Assembly: GCA_008680965.1 (NCBI GenBank)
Contig: NAKE01000001.1
Span: 1,178,001 to 1,242,000, forward strand
From: Collinsella aerofaciens
GTDB lineage: Bacteria > Actinomycetota > Coriobacteriia > Coriobacteriales > Coriobacteriaceae
Direction: 5' to 3'
Length of the DNA stretch: 64,000 bases
This document shows, in pieces, positions 1 to 7,913 of the stretch. Numbering within the stretch: the stretch's first letter is position 1; the number at the start of each line of letters is the position of its first letter. Under the pieces are notes generated by a model. It had not been told where the DNA came from. It worked only from the letters and a program-made list of their open reading frames with translations, and did no database searches. The translations under genes were made by a program, and so were the position numbers.

Positions 1-291
1 GGGCATGCGGACGATTCGTGTCGCGTACTGGACCTTGTGTGGCAGACGGTGGGCGATGTGCCGATCTCGGTCATGAACCAGTACACGCCCAATGCGCTCA
101 TGCGCGAGCAGGGCGGCGACCTGGCACGAGCCGTGACGCGCGATGAGTACGAGCAGGTGCTCGACCATGCCGACGACCTGGGCTTTACAACGATGTTCTG
201 GCAAGAGGGCGGCGCGGTAGACGAGAGCTTCACCCCAGCGTTTGACACCACCGGCGTCCTTACCAGCGCAAAGCAACGCGTTCGCCGATGA
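1..291 (+). CDS. PflX-like radical SAM protein, C-terminal part (gene starts before the window)
   Basis: The reading frame is open from base 1 and stops at 289-291, so only the last 96 codons are seen. The stretch SVMNQYTPN, followed by an R-x-x-Y-E-x-V motif, matches the C-terminal part of the PflX-like radical SAM family (COG1313, related to pyruvate formate-lyase activases). The Fe-S-binding CxxxCxxC site would lie upstream and cannot be checked. The physiological substrate of the family is not established. An in-frame ATG at base 91 and a GTG at 37 are internal and not proposed as starts. The stop codon lies inside a hairpin that may end the transcript. Confidence 0.75.
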   Translation, partial: GHADDSCRVLDLVWQTVGDVPISVMNQYTPNALMREQGGDLARAVTRDEYEQVLDHADDLGFTTMFWQEGGAVDESFTPAFDTTGVLTSAKQRVRR

Positions 292-365
292 TTTTTCTGG
301 GACGGGGATTAAAAAATCATCGAGAGGATTGCCTGCTCGAAAAGTAGTCAAAATAGCCCCGTCCC
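286..365 (+). terminator. Two overlapping hairpins after the PflX-like gene
   Basis: An 11-bp inverted repeat (286-296 with 312-322) overlaps the stop codon. A second 9-bp repeat (299-307, GGGACGGGG, with 357-365) starts inside the first loop, so the two stems exclude each other. The first is A/T-rich and ends in no clear U tract. Transcript-end function is an inference. Confidence 0.3.
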
Positions 366-386
366 AAAAAGACTGGGTAATGGGCG

Positions 387-414
387 TTGACAGTTGGCGA
401 GCCGTAGGTAAAAT
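387..414 (+). promoter_or_regulatory. Promoter of tRNA-Ala
   Basis: TTGACA at 387-392 and TAAAAT at 409-414 are separated by 16 bp and lie 13 bp before the tRNA. This is a near-consensus primary-sigma promoter placed correctly for a stable RNA gene. Confidence 0.7.
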
Positions 415-427
415 ATCAACTTGTCCT

Positions 428-500
428 GGGGACGTAGCTCAGTTGGGAGAGCGCTGCCGTCGCATGGCAGAGGCCGAGGGTTCGACTCCCTTCGTCTCCA
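428..500 (+). tRNA. tRNA-Ala (anticodon CGC)
   Basis: A full cloverleaf can be folded: 7-bp acceptor stem (428-434 with 493-499), D stem GCTC/GAGC, anticodon stem CTGCC/GGCAG with a 7-nt loop, T stem GAGGG/CCCTT with loop TTCGACT. The anticodon is CGC at 461-463, reading GCG codons. The G3-U70 pair, the main identity element for alanyl-tRNA synthetase, is present. The discriminator base is A500. CCA is not encoded (the genome reads CCC), unlike the His and Lys tRNAs further on, so the tail must be added enzymatically. Confidence 0.95.
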
Positions 501-515
501 CCCTTGGATTTGATA

Positions 516-546
516 AGCCGCTGACATTGTGTCGGCGGCTTTTTTT
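516..546 (+). terminator. Intrinsic terminator of tRNA-Ala
   Basis: An 11-bp stem (516-526 with 530-540) with a 3-nt loop is followed by a T run at 541-546. It also rules out an upstream start at 529 for the next gene. Confidence 0.85.
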
Positions 547-564
547 AAAAGAAAGGGCTGCACT

Positions 565-1023
565 ATGGCCGAGCTTGAGTCCCAACCATTGTCTGACGAG
601 GAGCGCGCCGAGTTGGAAGAGCTCCGCGCCGAGAAGGCCCGCCGCGAGGAGCAGGAAAAGGCTCGTCGCGAGCGTGAGGAGCTGGTCGCCCTGCGCGCCG
701 AGCGTGCGAAGGCCGATGAGGCCGCTGCCAAGGCCGCATCCGAGCGCAAGCCCATGCCCGCACCCAAGTCCGCCGCCGCGAAGCCTGCGCCTGCCGCACC
801 CAAACCTCAACCTAAAAAGGTGGCTCATCCCAAGCCCGCCGAGCCCAAGCCGAGTCGTGACGAGATGACCTTTGCCCAGCGCATGGTCACCTCTAAAGAG
901 CCTGTGGACGAGGACGATATCCCCGGCATGCCGCCGGCTCAAAAGCTCATCATCGCGCTCGCCCTGATTGGGTTTATCGTCTTTATGGGCTACACGATCA
1001 CGGGCAGCATGGGGCTGCACTAA
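565..1023 (+). CDS. Small coiled-coil, tail-anchored membrane protein of unknown function
   Basis: The 152-residue product has three parts. Residues 1-65 are almost entirely charged heptads rich in Glu, Arg, Ala and Leu, typical of a coiled coil. Residues 66-100 are an Ala/Pro/Lys linker. Residues about 125-147 form one hydrophobic helix (AQKLIIALALIGFIVFMGYT), leaving five residues after it. The expected topology is a cytoplasmic coiled coil anchored by its C-terminus. ATG 565 is chosen because GAAAGGG lies 8 bp upstream and an earlier start would fall inside the tRNA terminator. I do not recognise the family. A role in envelope or division scaffolding is possible but unsupported. Confidence 0.8.
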   Translation: MAELESQPLSDEERAELEELRAEKARREEQEKARREREELVALRAERAKADEAAAKAASERKPMPAPKSAAAKPAPAAPKPQPKKVAHPKPAEPKPSRDEMTFAQRMVTSKEPVDEDDIPGMPPAQKLIIALALIGFIVFMGYTITGSMGLH

Positions 1024-1106
1024 CCGAACCGCACCCGGCGCCCCGCTCGCGTATTCCGCACCGCCCAACCCTCAACCTCTGTACAACATATTCGAAAGGT
1101 CGCCCC

Positions 1107-2612
1107 ATGGCTTTGACCGACATCTCGCATCCCACCGACATCGCAATGCTCACCGATCTGTACGAGCTCACTATGGCCCAGGGCCTGTGGGAGAGCGGTA
1201 AAGCCAATGAGCAAGGTTGTTTTACGGCGTTTTACCGCGACCATCCGTTTGGTAGCGCGTACGCCGTTATGTGCGGCACCGCCGAGCTTCCCGAGCTCGT
1301 CGAGAATCTACGTTTTACGTCCGAGGATATCGAGTACCTAGCCTCGCTTCAGGCTCCCGCCGGCGGTGCGATGTTTAAACCCGCATTCCTCGACTACCTG
1401 CGCAACTTCCGCGCGCACGTGAACATTGACGCCGTGCCCGAGGGCGAGCTCGTTTTTCCGCGCGAGCCCATGGTGCGCGTTACCGGTCCGGCGCTGGAGT
1501 GCCAGCTGCTCGAGACGGCGCTGCTCAACATCGTCGGCTTCCAGACGCTCGTCGCCACCAAGACGGCGCGCGTGGTGTTGGCGGCGGATGGCCGTCCCGT
1601 CGCCGAGTTTGGCCTGCGCCGCGCCCAGGGTCCCGATGGCGGTCTGGCCGTCGCCCGCGCAAGCTATGTGGCCGGCTGCTCGTCCACGTCTAACGTCCTT
1701 GCCGGGCGCCGTTACGGTATCCCCGTCTTTGGCACACACGCGCACAGCTGGGTGATGAGCTTTGACTCCGAGCTCGAGGCCTTCCGCGCCTTTGCCAAGT
1801 CGAGCCCCAAGAATTGCACGCTGCTCATCGACACCTACGATGTGCGCGAGGGCTGCGAGCACGCCATTACGGTTGCCAAGGAGATGGAGGCGGCGGGCGA
1901 GCGCCTGTCGGCTATTCGCATTGACTCGGGCGACCTGGCCAAGCTCTCCAAGTATGTCCGCGGTCGTTTCGATGCCGAGGGCCTACCTTATGTGGGAATC
2001 TCGGTGTCCAACGACCTGGACGAGTACACGATTCAGTCGCTGCTCGACCAGGGCGCGCCCATCGATAGCTTTGGCGTGGGCACCAAGCTCGCGACTTGCT
2101 ACGATCAGCCGGCGCTGGGCGGCGTGTACAAGCTTTCCGCCCGTCGTGCGAGCGATGCGGAACCGTGGACGCCGGTGGTGAAGCTCTCCGAGCAGCCCTA
2201 TAAGCGCACGATTCCGGGCGTGCAGCGTGTGCGCCGCTATTACGACGGCTTTGGCGGCCCGGTCTGCGACATGATCTATGACGAGGACCATCTGGCGGGG
2301 GAGGGCGCCGCGCGCGGCAATACCCTCGTGGCCGTGAACGATGCCGCCCTGGTGACCGATGTGTCGGAGCTTGAGTATCGCGAGCTGCTGGTGCCGGTCG
2401 TGCGCGATGGCAGTGCGGTGGCTCCGCGTGAGAGCATCGAGGATGCGCGCGAGCGCTGTGCTTGGGCGCTCGACCATCTGGACGCGGCTTTTAAGCGCTT
2501 CCTGTATCCGCAGACCTACGTGGTGGGTATGGAACAGGGCCTGGCCCAGGTTCGCGACGAGCTCGTGCGCAAGAACATGGCCGCGGCATCGGCTTTCCCC
2601 TGGGCAAAATGA
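1107..2612 (+). CDS. pncB: Nicotinate phosphoribosyltransferase
   Basis: This cytoplasmic enzyme converts nicotinate, PRPP and ATP to nicotinate mononucleotide, the first step of the Preiss-Handler route to NAD. The product has 501 residues, normal for the long bacterial NAPRTase branch. The N-terminal LTDLYELTMAQG is the family signature that forms part of the substrate pocket. GTHAHSWVM and the downstream RIDSGDLAKLSKYVR segment are also typical; the latter belongs to the PRPP-binding TIM-barrel region. GAAAGG lies just upstream of the ATG. It sits alone, 80 bp before proB on the same strand. No niacin-specific regulatory element was seen upstream. Confidence 0.93.
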   Translation: MALTDISHPTDIAMLTDLYELTMAQGLWESGKANEQGCFTAFYRDHPFGSAYAVMCGTAELPELVENLRFTSEDIEYLASLQAPAGGAMFKPAFLDYLRNFRAHVNIDAVPEGELVFPREPMVRVTGPALECQLLETALLNIVGFQTLVATKTARVVLAADGRPVAEFGLRRAQGPDGGLAVARASYVAGCSSTSNVLAGRRYGIPVFGTHAHSWVMSFDSELEAFRAFAKSSPKNCTLLIDTYDVREGCEHAITVAKEMEAAGERLSAIRIDSGDLAKLSKYVRGRFDAEGLPYVGISVSNDLDEYTIQSLLDQGAPIDSFGVGTKLATCYDQPALGGVYKLSARRASDAEPWTPVVKLSEQPYKRTIPGVQRVRRYYDGFGGPVCDMIYDEDHLAGEGAARGNTLVAVNDAALVTDVSELEYRELLVPVVRDGSAVAPRESIEDARERCAWALDHLDAAFKRFLYPQTYVVGMEQGLAQVRDELVRKNMAAASAFPWAK

Positions 2613-2621
2613 TCCGCATGC

Positions 2622-2641
2622 GACGGAGGAAAGCGGATTAT
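2622..2641 (+). repeat. Dispersed 20-bp repeat, copy 1
   Basis: The 20 bases here match 14501-14520 at 18 of 20 positions. Both copies begin GACGGAGGAAA and lie in non-coding DNA. Function unknown; it could be a coincidence of purine-rich sequence. Confidence 0.35.
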
Positions 2642-2692
2642 ATTCTCGCTCACCCGTTCGCTCGCTCGCTCAGCATTCGATTGGTTTGACGT

Positions 2693-3820
2693 ATGACGAC
2701 TTCTTATAAAACGATGGTGGTAAAGATCGGCTCGTCCACGGTGGTGGGCGCCGATGGCAAGGTTAACCGCGCCTTTATCGGCGGGCTGGCCGATCAGGCT
2801 GCTGTCCTGCGCAAGCTCGGCTGGCGTCTGGTCGTGGTGAGTTCGGGCGCCATCGCCTGTGGCTATCCCGTGCTGGGCTTCGACCGCAAACCGGTCGGTG
2901 ACCTGCCGAGCCTGCAGGCCTGCGCCTCGGCCGGTCAGTGCATCATTTCGTCGGCCTACGACGAGGAGTTCCATGCACGTGATCTGCTCACCTCGCTCGT
3001 GCTGCTCACACGTCACGACACGGCGCGTCGCACGTCCTATCTGCATGCGCGCGACGCCCTGCTGCGTCTGGTGGAGCTGGGCGTGGTGCCGGTCGTCAAC
3101 GAGAACGACACCGTTACCGTCGACGAGATCAAGTTCGGCGACAACGACACGCTGGCGGCGCTCGTGAGCTGCCTGGTTTCCGCCGACCTGTGCGTGACGC
3201 TTTCCGACATCGACGGCCTCTACACCGCCAATCCGCACGAGGACCCGACGGCCGAGTTTGTCCCGGTCGTGCATAAGATCGATGCCAAGATCATTGCCTC
3301 GGCGGGCGATTCTTCGACCTCGGTGGGTACGGGCGGCATGATCACCAAGATTCGCGCGAGCCGCATTTTGATGACGGCCGGCATTCAGAGCGTGATTTGC
3401 TCGGGCGAGGAGCCCGATGCGCTCGTGCGCCTTGCCCGCGGCGAGAGCGTGGGCACGCTGTTCGACCCGCCGGCTGAGCGCCTGGATATTGCGCCCCGCA
3501 AGCTGTGGATCGCGCTGGGCGACAAGGCCCACGGCTCGGTGACGGTTGATGACGGTGCCGCGAAAGCTCTGGTCGGCCACGGGTCGTCCCTGCTTGCGGT
3601 TGGTATTCGTGAGGTCGATGGCGAGTTTGCCGAGGGCGATGTGCTCGACGTATGCGACCCGAGCGGTATGGTTGTCGCGCGCGGTATCGCCGAGGCCGAT
3701 TCGGACGTGCTGGAGCTTGCCGCCGGCCGCCGCCAGGACCAGATCGCCAGCAACCGCCTGCTCGCAAACCTGGCAGAGAAGCCCGCGATCCATCGAGATA
3801 ATTTAATCGTCTTCGCCTAA
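2693..3820 (+). CDS. proB: Glutamate 5-kinase
   Basis: The product phosphorylates glutamate to gamma-glutamyl phosphate, the committed and usually proline-inhibited step of proline synthesis. The 375 residues contain an amino-acid kinase domain (about 1-260) with VVKIGSSTV at the N-terminus, VVVSSGAI, the VPVVNENDTVTV segment for substrate binding and SDIDGLYT. A C-terminal PUA domain occupies about 280-360. The second enzyme, proA, lies 1.7 kb downstream on the same strand, separated by a gene on the opposite strand, so the two are not a simple operon. A long hairpin follows at 3835. Confidence 0.95.
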   Translation: MTTSYKTMVVKIGSSTVVGADGKVNRAFIGGLADQAAVLRKLGWRLVVVSSGAIACGYPVLGFDRKPVGDLPSLQACASAGQCIISSAYDEEFHARDLLTSLVLLTRHDTARRTSYLHARDALLRLVELGVVPVVNENDTVTVDEIKFGDNDTLAALVSCLVSADLCVTLSDIDGLYTANPHEDPTAEFVPVVHKIDAKIIASAGDSSTSVGTGGMITKIRASRILMTAGIQSVICSGEEPDALVRLARGESVGTLFDPPAERLDIAPRKLWIALGDKAHGSVTVDDGAAKALVGHGSSLLAVGIREVDGEFAEGDVLDVCDPSGMVVARGIAEADSDVLELAAGRRQDQIASNRLLANLAEKPAIHRDNLIVFA

Positions 3821-3834
3821 CCAATTGACGCTGC

Positions 3835-3934
3835 AAACGCCCCTAAGCGAGCAATCTGACGTTCAATCGTCGGGCATGACCAAAAGGTCAATGCCCTCCT
3901 CTTTCACGTCACCTTGCTCGCTTAGGGGCGTTTT
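3835..3934 (+). terminator. 100-bp nested inverted repeat between convergent genes
   Basis: An outer 20-bp perfect stem pairs 3835-3854 with 3914-3933. A second step pairs TGACG (from about 3857) with CGTCA (about 3907-3911). An inner hairpin (about 3872-3895) has GGGCATGACC opposite GGTCAATGCCC around AAAA. A T run follows on the plus strand. It lies between proB and the converging peptidase gene, so it may terminate both, though it is far longer than a normal terminator and could be a small mobile palindrome. Confidence 0.6.
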
Positions 3935-4030
3935 CGCTTTCCGTCCTCTACCTGCGGCATCGTCATTGCCGGTACTTGTCCGGCATTTGGGGACGTTCCT
4001 TTTGTGCCGGCACTTTGGGACACTCCTTTG

Positions 4031-5449
4031 CTAGAAGATCCGGCGCAGGTCTCCGCGGTTGAGGGCTTCGTCGAAGAGGTGCTTGAACACCATGCTGCCG
4101 TGCAGGCCATCGTGCTCAAACTCGTTCGTCACCCAGGCATGCGAGTTGCCTACGCGGCTGAGCGTGTCGAGCTGCATGCCCGAGTCCACGTACATGTCAT
4201 CGAAGTACACGGCGGCCTGGAGTGGTACCTCGTTGCATGCTAGGCGCTGCGGGTCGTAGATCTTGTCCCAGCTCGTGTCTTCCATCAGCAGATCCATCGC
4301 GGGCTTGAAGGGCTTAAGTTCGGGCATCTGCTCAAACATCCATGGGAACATGGCCTCGCCGGTAAACATGAGCGGGCGCGCGAGGGTGTCGAACTCGGCA
4401 CGGTGTGCCTTCTCTTCTGCCGCGGCCCAGCGAATGGGCATGGTGTCGCCGTCGGCGTAGATGAACTCCTGCAGCGTCCAGTACAGCGGGTTTGTGCGCG
4501 TGTTGGTGCGCTCGAAGGCGCGCATCAAAAAGCTATCGGATACCGAGGCGCCGCAGCTCAGCGTGCCGTCGCCGTCAACAAAAGCATGGTCGATAATCCA
4601 GTGCATGCGCTCAAAGCTCGGCTTCATGCCAAAGTCGCTTCCCATGAGCTGCAGGCGCTCGACCGTCATCGGCGAGCCGTCGGGCAGTGCGGGCTTTTGC
4701 TCCTCGATCGCATCGGCCAGCGCCGCCACGCGCTCGACATCGGCGGGGTAGCGGTCGTAGTACTGCTGCGTCTTGGCTGCCATGCGCGGGAAGGTGTGTG
4801 CGTAGACCTCGCTGGCGCTCGCCGGCACGTGCGGAATGCCGCCGCAGGTAAAGCTTGCCGCCACGCCCTCGGGGAAGAGCGACAGATAGCTCAGCGTCAA
4901 AAAGCCGCCGTAGCTCTGCCCGAGTGTGACCCAGGGCTTGCCGCCAAAGCCCACCAGGCGCAGGTACTCAAAATCGCGCACGATGGAGCTGGCGAGGTGA
5001 CGCTTGAGGAAGTCCGCCTGCGAGCGTGCGGCATCGGAGCCGGCTGCCGTCGCGCACTCGCCCAGTGCGGCAATCGTGCGCCCGTCTACACAGCTGCTGC
5101 GTCCGGTGCCGCGCTGGTCGGGCAGGACGACGCGGAAGTGCTTGACGGCTTCCTCGATCCAGCCATCGCTGGTGGGCGACAGCGGACGCGGGCTCTCGCC
5201 GCCGGGGCCGCCCTGCAAAAAGAGCAACAGCGGCAGGTCGTCGTTGATACGGTCGGGCGCGCAAACCACGCGGTAGAAGAGTTTGATGCTCTCGGGCGCG
5301 CCGGCGATGGGCGCCGGCATGGCGCCGCGGCGCATGGTGCTGCCGACGGCCAAAAGCATTGGCTCAAGGCCGCGCCAGTCGAGGGGAACATCGATGCTGT
5401 GGTCCTCGACATACAGGCCGGGGACGTGGTACGAAGTGATGAGCGCCAT
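4031..5449 (-). CDS. S33-family alpha/beta hydrolase (proline iminopeptidase-like)
   Basis: The 472-residue product is an alpha/beta-fold serine peptidase of the S33 type, a family that removes N-terminal residues, often proline, from peptides. The oxyanion-hole motif appears as LQGGPGG, the nucleophile elbow is GQSYGGF with the catalytic Ser, and a late His lies in FEHDGLHGSMVF. It is longer than classical proline iminopeptidases of about 310 residues because of a large cap region, as in the actinobacterial/lactobacillary long branch. The ATG at 5449 is preferred because GGAAG lies 7 bp upstream and family members begin near ITSYHVPGL; a longer TTG start at 5539 lacks a ribosome site. No signal peptide. 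Its position between proB and proA suggests a link with proline supply, which is only an inference. Confidence 0.88.
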   Translation of the reverse strand: MALITSYHVPGLYVEDHSIDVPLDWRGLEPMLLAVGSTMRRGAMPAPIAGAPESIKLFYRVVCAPDRINDDLPLLLFLQGGPGGESPRPLSPTSDGWIEEAVKHFRVVLPDQRGTGRSSCVDGRTIAALGECATAAGSDAARSQADFLKRHLASSIVRDFEYLRLVGFGGKPWVTLGQSYGGFLTLSYLSLFPEGVAASFTCGGIPHVPASASEVYAHTFPRMAAKTQQYYDRYPADVERVAALADAIEEQKPALPDGSPMTVERLQLMGSDFGMKPSFERMHWIIDHAFVDGDGTLSCGASVSDSFLMRAFERTNTRTNPLYWTLQEFIYADGDTMPIRWAAAEEKAHRAEFDTLARPLMFTGEAMFPWMFEQMPELKPFKPAMDLLMEDTSWDKIYDPQRLACNEVPLQAAVYFDDMYVDSGMQLDTLSRVGNSHAWVTNEFEHDGLHGSMVFKHLFDEALNRGDLRRIF

Positions 5450-5562
5450 GTAATGCTTCCATTCGTTGTGGTGTTTCGGGTTGACCAATTCTACCGCCGT
5501 CGGCGAGGATGCGTGCAAATCGGCTACCATGGTTGGCAAACATCTAAGAGAAAGGGCCGTCC

Positions 5563-6849
5563 ATGTCGGTCGATATAGCCACGTATGTCCACGATCTTGC
5601 CGTCGAGGCCAAGGCCGCTTCTGCCGCGCTTGCCACGGCGAGCGATGCCCAGCGCCAGGAGGCCGTGCGCGCCATGGCCGCGGCGCTGCGCGATGGTATC
5701 GATTGCATTATTGCCGCCAACGAGCTCGATATGTCTGCCGCGCGCGATGCAGGCACCTCGGCCGGACTGCTCGACCGCCTGCTGCTGACGCCCGAGCGCG
5801 TTGAGGGCATGGCCGCCGGCCTGGAGAAGCTCGCTGAGTTGCCCGATCCCGTCGGCCGCGTGCTCGATCACCGCGTGCTTGCAAGCGGTGTGGACCTGAC
5901 CCGCGTGAGTGTGCCGCTGGGTCTGGTTGCCATGGTGTATGAGGCGCGCCCCAACGTGACGGCCGACGCCGCGGGCATCTGCATCCGCACCGGCAACGCC
6001 TGCATCCTGCGCGGCGGTTCGCTGGCGTATCACTCTTGCGCCATGATTGCCGAACTACTGGCCGATGCGCTTGAGGCCCAGGGTTTCCCGCGCGCGGCCG
6101 TGTCGATGATCGAGTCTACCGACCGCGAGGCCACCGGCGAGCTCATGAAGCTCCGCGGCATCGTCGATGTGCTCATCCCGCGTGGCGGTGCGGGTCTCAT
6201 TCAGCGCTGTGTGCGCGAGTCGCTCGTACCGGTGATCGAGACGGGCACGGGCAACTGCCACATCTACGTGCATGAATCCGCCGACTTTGACAAGGCGCTC
6301 AACATTATCGTTAATGCCAAGACGCAGCGCGTAGGCGTGTGCAATGCCGCCGAGTCGCTGCTTGTGGACCGCGCCGTGGCCGACGCGTTTTTGCCCGCGG
6401 CCGTGGCCGTACTGCACGACCATGGCGTGCTCATTCACGGCGACGAGGCCACGTGCGCCGCATGCGCCGATGCCGGTCTTGCCGAGGGCGACGACTACGT
6501 GGCCGCGACCGAGGAAGACTGGGGCCGCGAGTATCTGGCGCTCGAGATGAGCGTGAAGGTCGTGGCGAACGAGGATGAGGCCATCGCGCACATCAACCGC
6601 TACGGTACCAGGCACTCCGAGGCCATCATCGCCGAGGACGCCGATGCCTGCGAGCGCTTCTTGGATGAGATCGATGCCTCGGCCGTGTATGCCAACGCCA
6701 GCACGCGCTTCACCGACGGCGGCGAGTTTGGACTGGGCGCCGAGATAGGCATCTCGACCCAAAAGCTCCATGCCCGCGGCCCCTTCGCCGCCGAGGCCCT
6801 CACCACCTACAAATACAAGCTCCGCGGCACCGGCCAGGTTCGCCCCTAA
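5563..6849 (+). CDS. proA: Gamma-glutamyl phosphate reductase
   Basis: This enzyme reduces gamma-glutamyl phosphate with NADPH to glutamate 5-semialdehyde, the second step of proline synthesis. The 428-residue length and aldehyde-dehydrogenase fold are as expected. VYEARPNVTADAAG and RGGSLAYHS are family motifs, IPRGGAGLI follows, and the catalytic Cys is in RVGVCNAAESLL. The C-terminal HARGPFAAEALTTYKY is characteristic. GAGAAAGGG precedes the ATG at good spacing. It is transcribed divergently from the S33 peptidase gene with 113 bp between the starts, so both promoters lie there. A REP-like palindrome follows the stop by 17 bp and probably acts as terminator. Confidence 0.95.
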   Translation: MSVDIATYVHDLAVEAKAASAALATASDAQRQEAVRAMAAALRDGIDCIIAANELDMSAARDAGTSAGLLDRLLLTPERVEGMAAGLEKLAELPDPVGRVLDHRVLASGVDLTRVSVPLGLVAMVYEARPNVTADAAGICIRTGNACILRGGSLAYHSCAMIAELLADALEAQGFPRAAVSMIESTDREATGELMKLRGIVDVLIPRGGAGLIQRCVRESLVPVIETGTGNCHIYVHESADFDKALNIIVNAKTQRVGVCNAAESLLVDRAVADAFLPAAVAVLHDHGVLIHGDEATCAACADAGLAEGDDYVAATEEDWGREYLALEMSVKVVANEDEAIAHINRYGTRHSEAIIAEDADACERFLDEIDASAVYANASTRFTDGGEFGLGAEIGISTQKLHARGPFAAEALTTYKYKLRGTGQVRP

Positions 6850-6866
6850 ACCTCTCGCAAACGAAA

Positions 6867-6905
6867 AACCACCACAAAGGGGACAGGCACCTTCGTGGTG
6901 GTTTT
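6867..6905 (-). repeat. REP-like palindrome, copy 1 (inverted orientation)
   Basis: A stem of about 14 bp (AACCACCACAAAGG with CCTTCGTGGTGGTT, one mismatch) surrounds an asymmetric loop. Read on the minus strand the loop is TGCCTGTCC, the same as in the copies at 7848/9322 and 10024, so this copy is inverted relative to them. A T run follows it on the plus strand, making it a likely terminator of proA as well. Confidence 0.8.
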
Positions 6906-7065
6906 GGCTTGTTGGTCGCTCGTTCGTTGTCTAACGGTATCTAAGCATATTTCCGCCATGCAATAGCTAACATTTCGGCAGGTGGACGGTTTAATCGGCG
7001 AGTAGATTCTCACCGCTTTGTGTGCGGCTCGGGGTTATTTTTGGCATGAGAGCAAGGAGATGCCC

Positions 7066-7824
7066 ATGTCGAGAAAACCGCGGCAGAAATCACAGATTGG
7101 CCTGTATCACATTACGATGAGAGGCAACGGCAAGCAACTTCTGTTTGAAGATGATAAGGACAGAAGGCGGCTACTGTCGCTTGTCCGGACCTCGATAACG
7201 AGATTCAACATTACATTAATTGCTTGGTGCCTGATGGGCAACCACGTTCATCTTGTCATGAGCGATCCTGGCGACAACGTGAGCGATGCCATGCATCTTG
7301 TCATGTCTTGCTACGCAACTTGGTATAACCGTCGCCACGGACATGTTGGCCATGTTTTTCAGGATAGGTTTTCAAGCGCCCCTATTTCGAGTGAGGAATA
7401 CCTTCTCGACGCTATTCGATATGTTCATTTCAATCCGCAAAAGGCCGGGGTTTGTCCATACGGCGCGTATCGATGGGGCAGCCACCTAGATTATGTTGAA
7501 CGCGATCCAAAAATCGCAACGGTCGATTTGGCGCTCGTTCGTCTTGCCTTTCCCCGTGTGCGCGACTATAAGGCCTTTATGGATGCATCGAATGGGACAG
7601 TCGTTCGTCCGCCATCGGGTGGACGTATCGATGAAGATGAGGCCTTAGATGTAGGGACGGCGCTGGTCCGCTCGCTCGGCTTGAGTGGGCTCTCCGATGT
7701 CAAATCCCTCAACAAGACTAAACGCAACGAGGTGCTTGCCGCAATGCGAGGCGCGGGCCTTTCCATCCGCCAGATCCAGCGCTTGACGGGCGTGGGGGAG
7801 TGGTCGATCCGCAAAGCGGGCTAG
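7066..7824 (+). CDS. REP-associated tyrosine transposase (RAYT, Y1 HUH family)
   Basis: The 252-residue product belongs to the single-strand-acting Y1 transposase superfamily, in the RAYT (TnpA-REP) branch that processes REP hairpins. The metal-binding HUH motif is HVH at residues 60-62 (WCLMGNHVHLVM). The conserved RYVHFNPQKAG motif carries the candidate catalytic Tyr at 119. Residues about 220-250 form a helix-turn-helix (LSIRQIQRLTGVGEWSIRKAG), presumably for DNA recognition. AAGGAG lies 6 bp before ATG 7066. REP-like palindromes flank it on both sides in opposite orientation, the usual arrangement of a REPtron. No IS200/IS605-type ends or tnpB gene are present, so it is unlikely to be an ordinary IS. 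Confidence 0.88.
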   Translation: MSRKPRQKSQIGLYHITMRGNGKQLLFEDDKDRRRLLSLVRTSITRFNITLIAWCLMGNHVHLVMSDPGDNVSDAMHLVMSCYATWYNRRHGHVGHVFQDRFSSAPISSEEYLLDAIRYVHFNPQKAGVCPYGAYRWGSHLDYVERDPKIATVDLALVRLAFPRVRDYKAFMDASNGTVVRPPSGGRIDEDEALDVGTALVRSLGLSGLSDVKSLNKTKRNEVLAAMRGAGLSIRQIQRLTGVGEWSIRKAG

Positions 7825-7847
7825 TCTCCCTCCTGTCGCAAACGAAA

Positions 7848-7867
7848 AACCACCACAAAGGTGCCTG
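7848..7867 (+). repeat. REP-like palindrome, copy 2, left half (split by IS)
   Basis: This is the left arm and half the loop of the same palindrome seen intact at 10024. It is interrupted after CTG (7865-7867) by an IS3-family element; the right half resumes at 9322. Confidence 0.85.
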
Positions 7868-7913
7868 TGAACTGCCTCCCATTTCTTGGACATCGGGAAA
7901 TGGGAGGTTTTCC

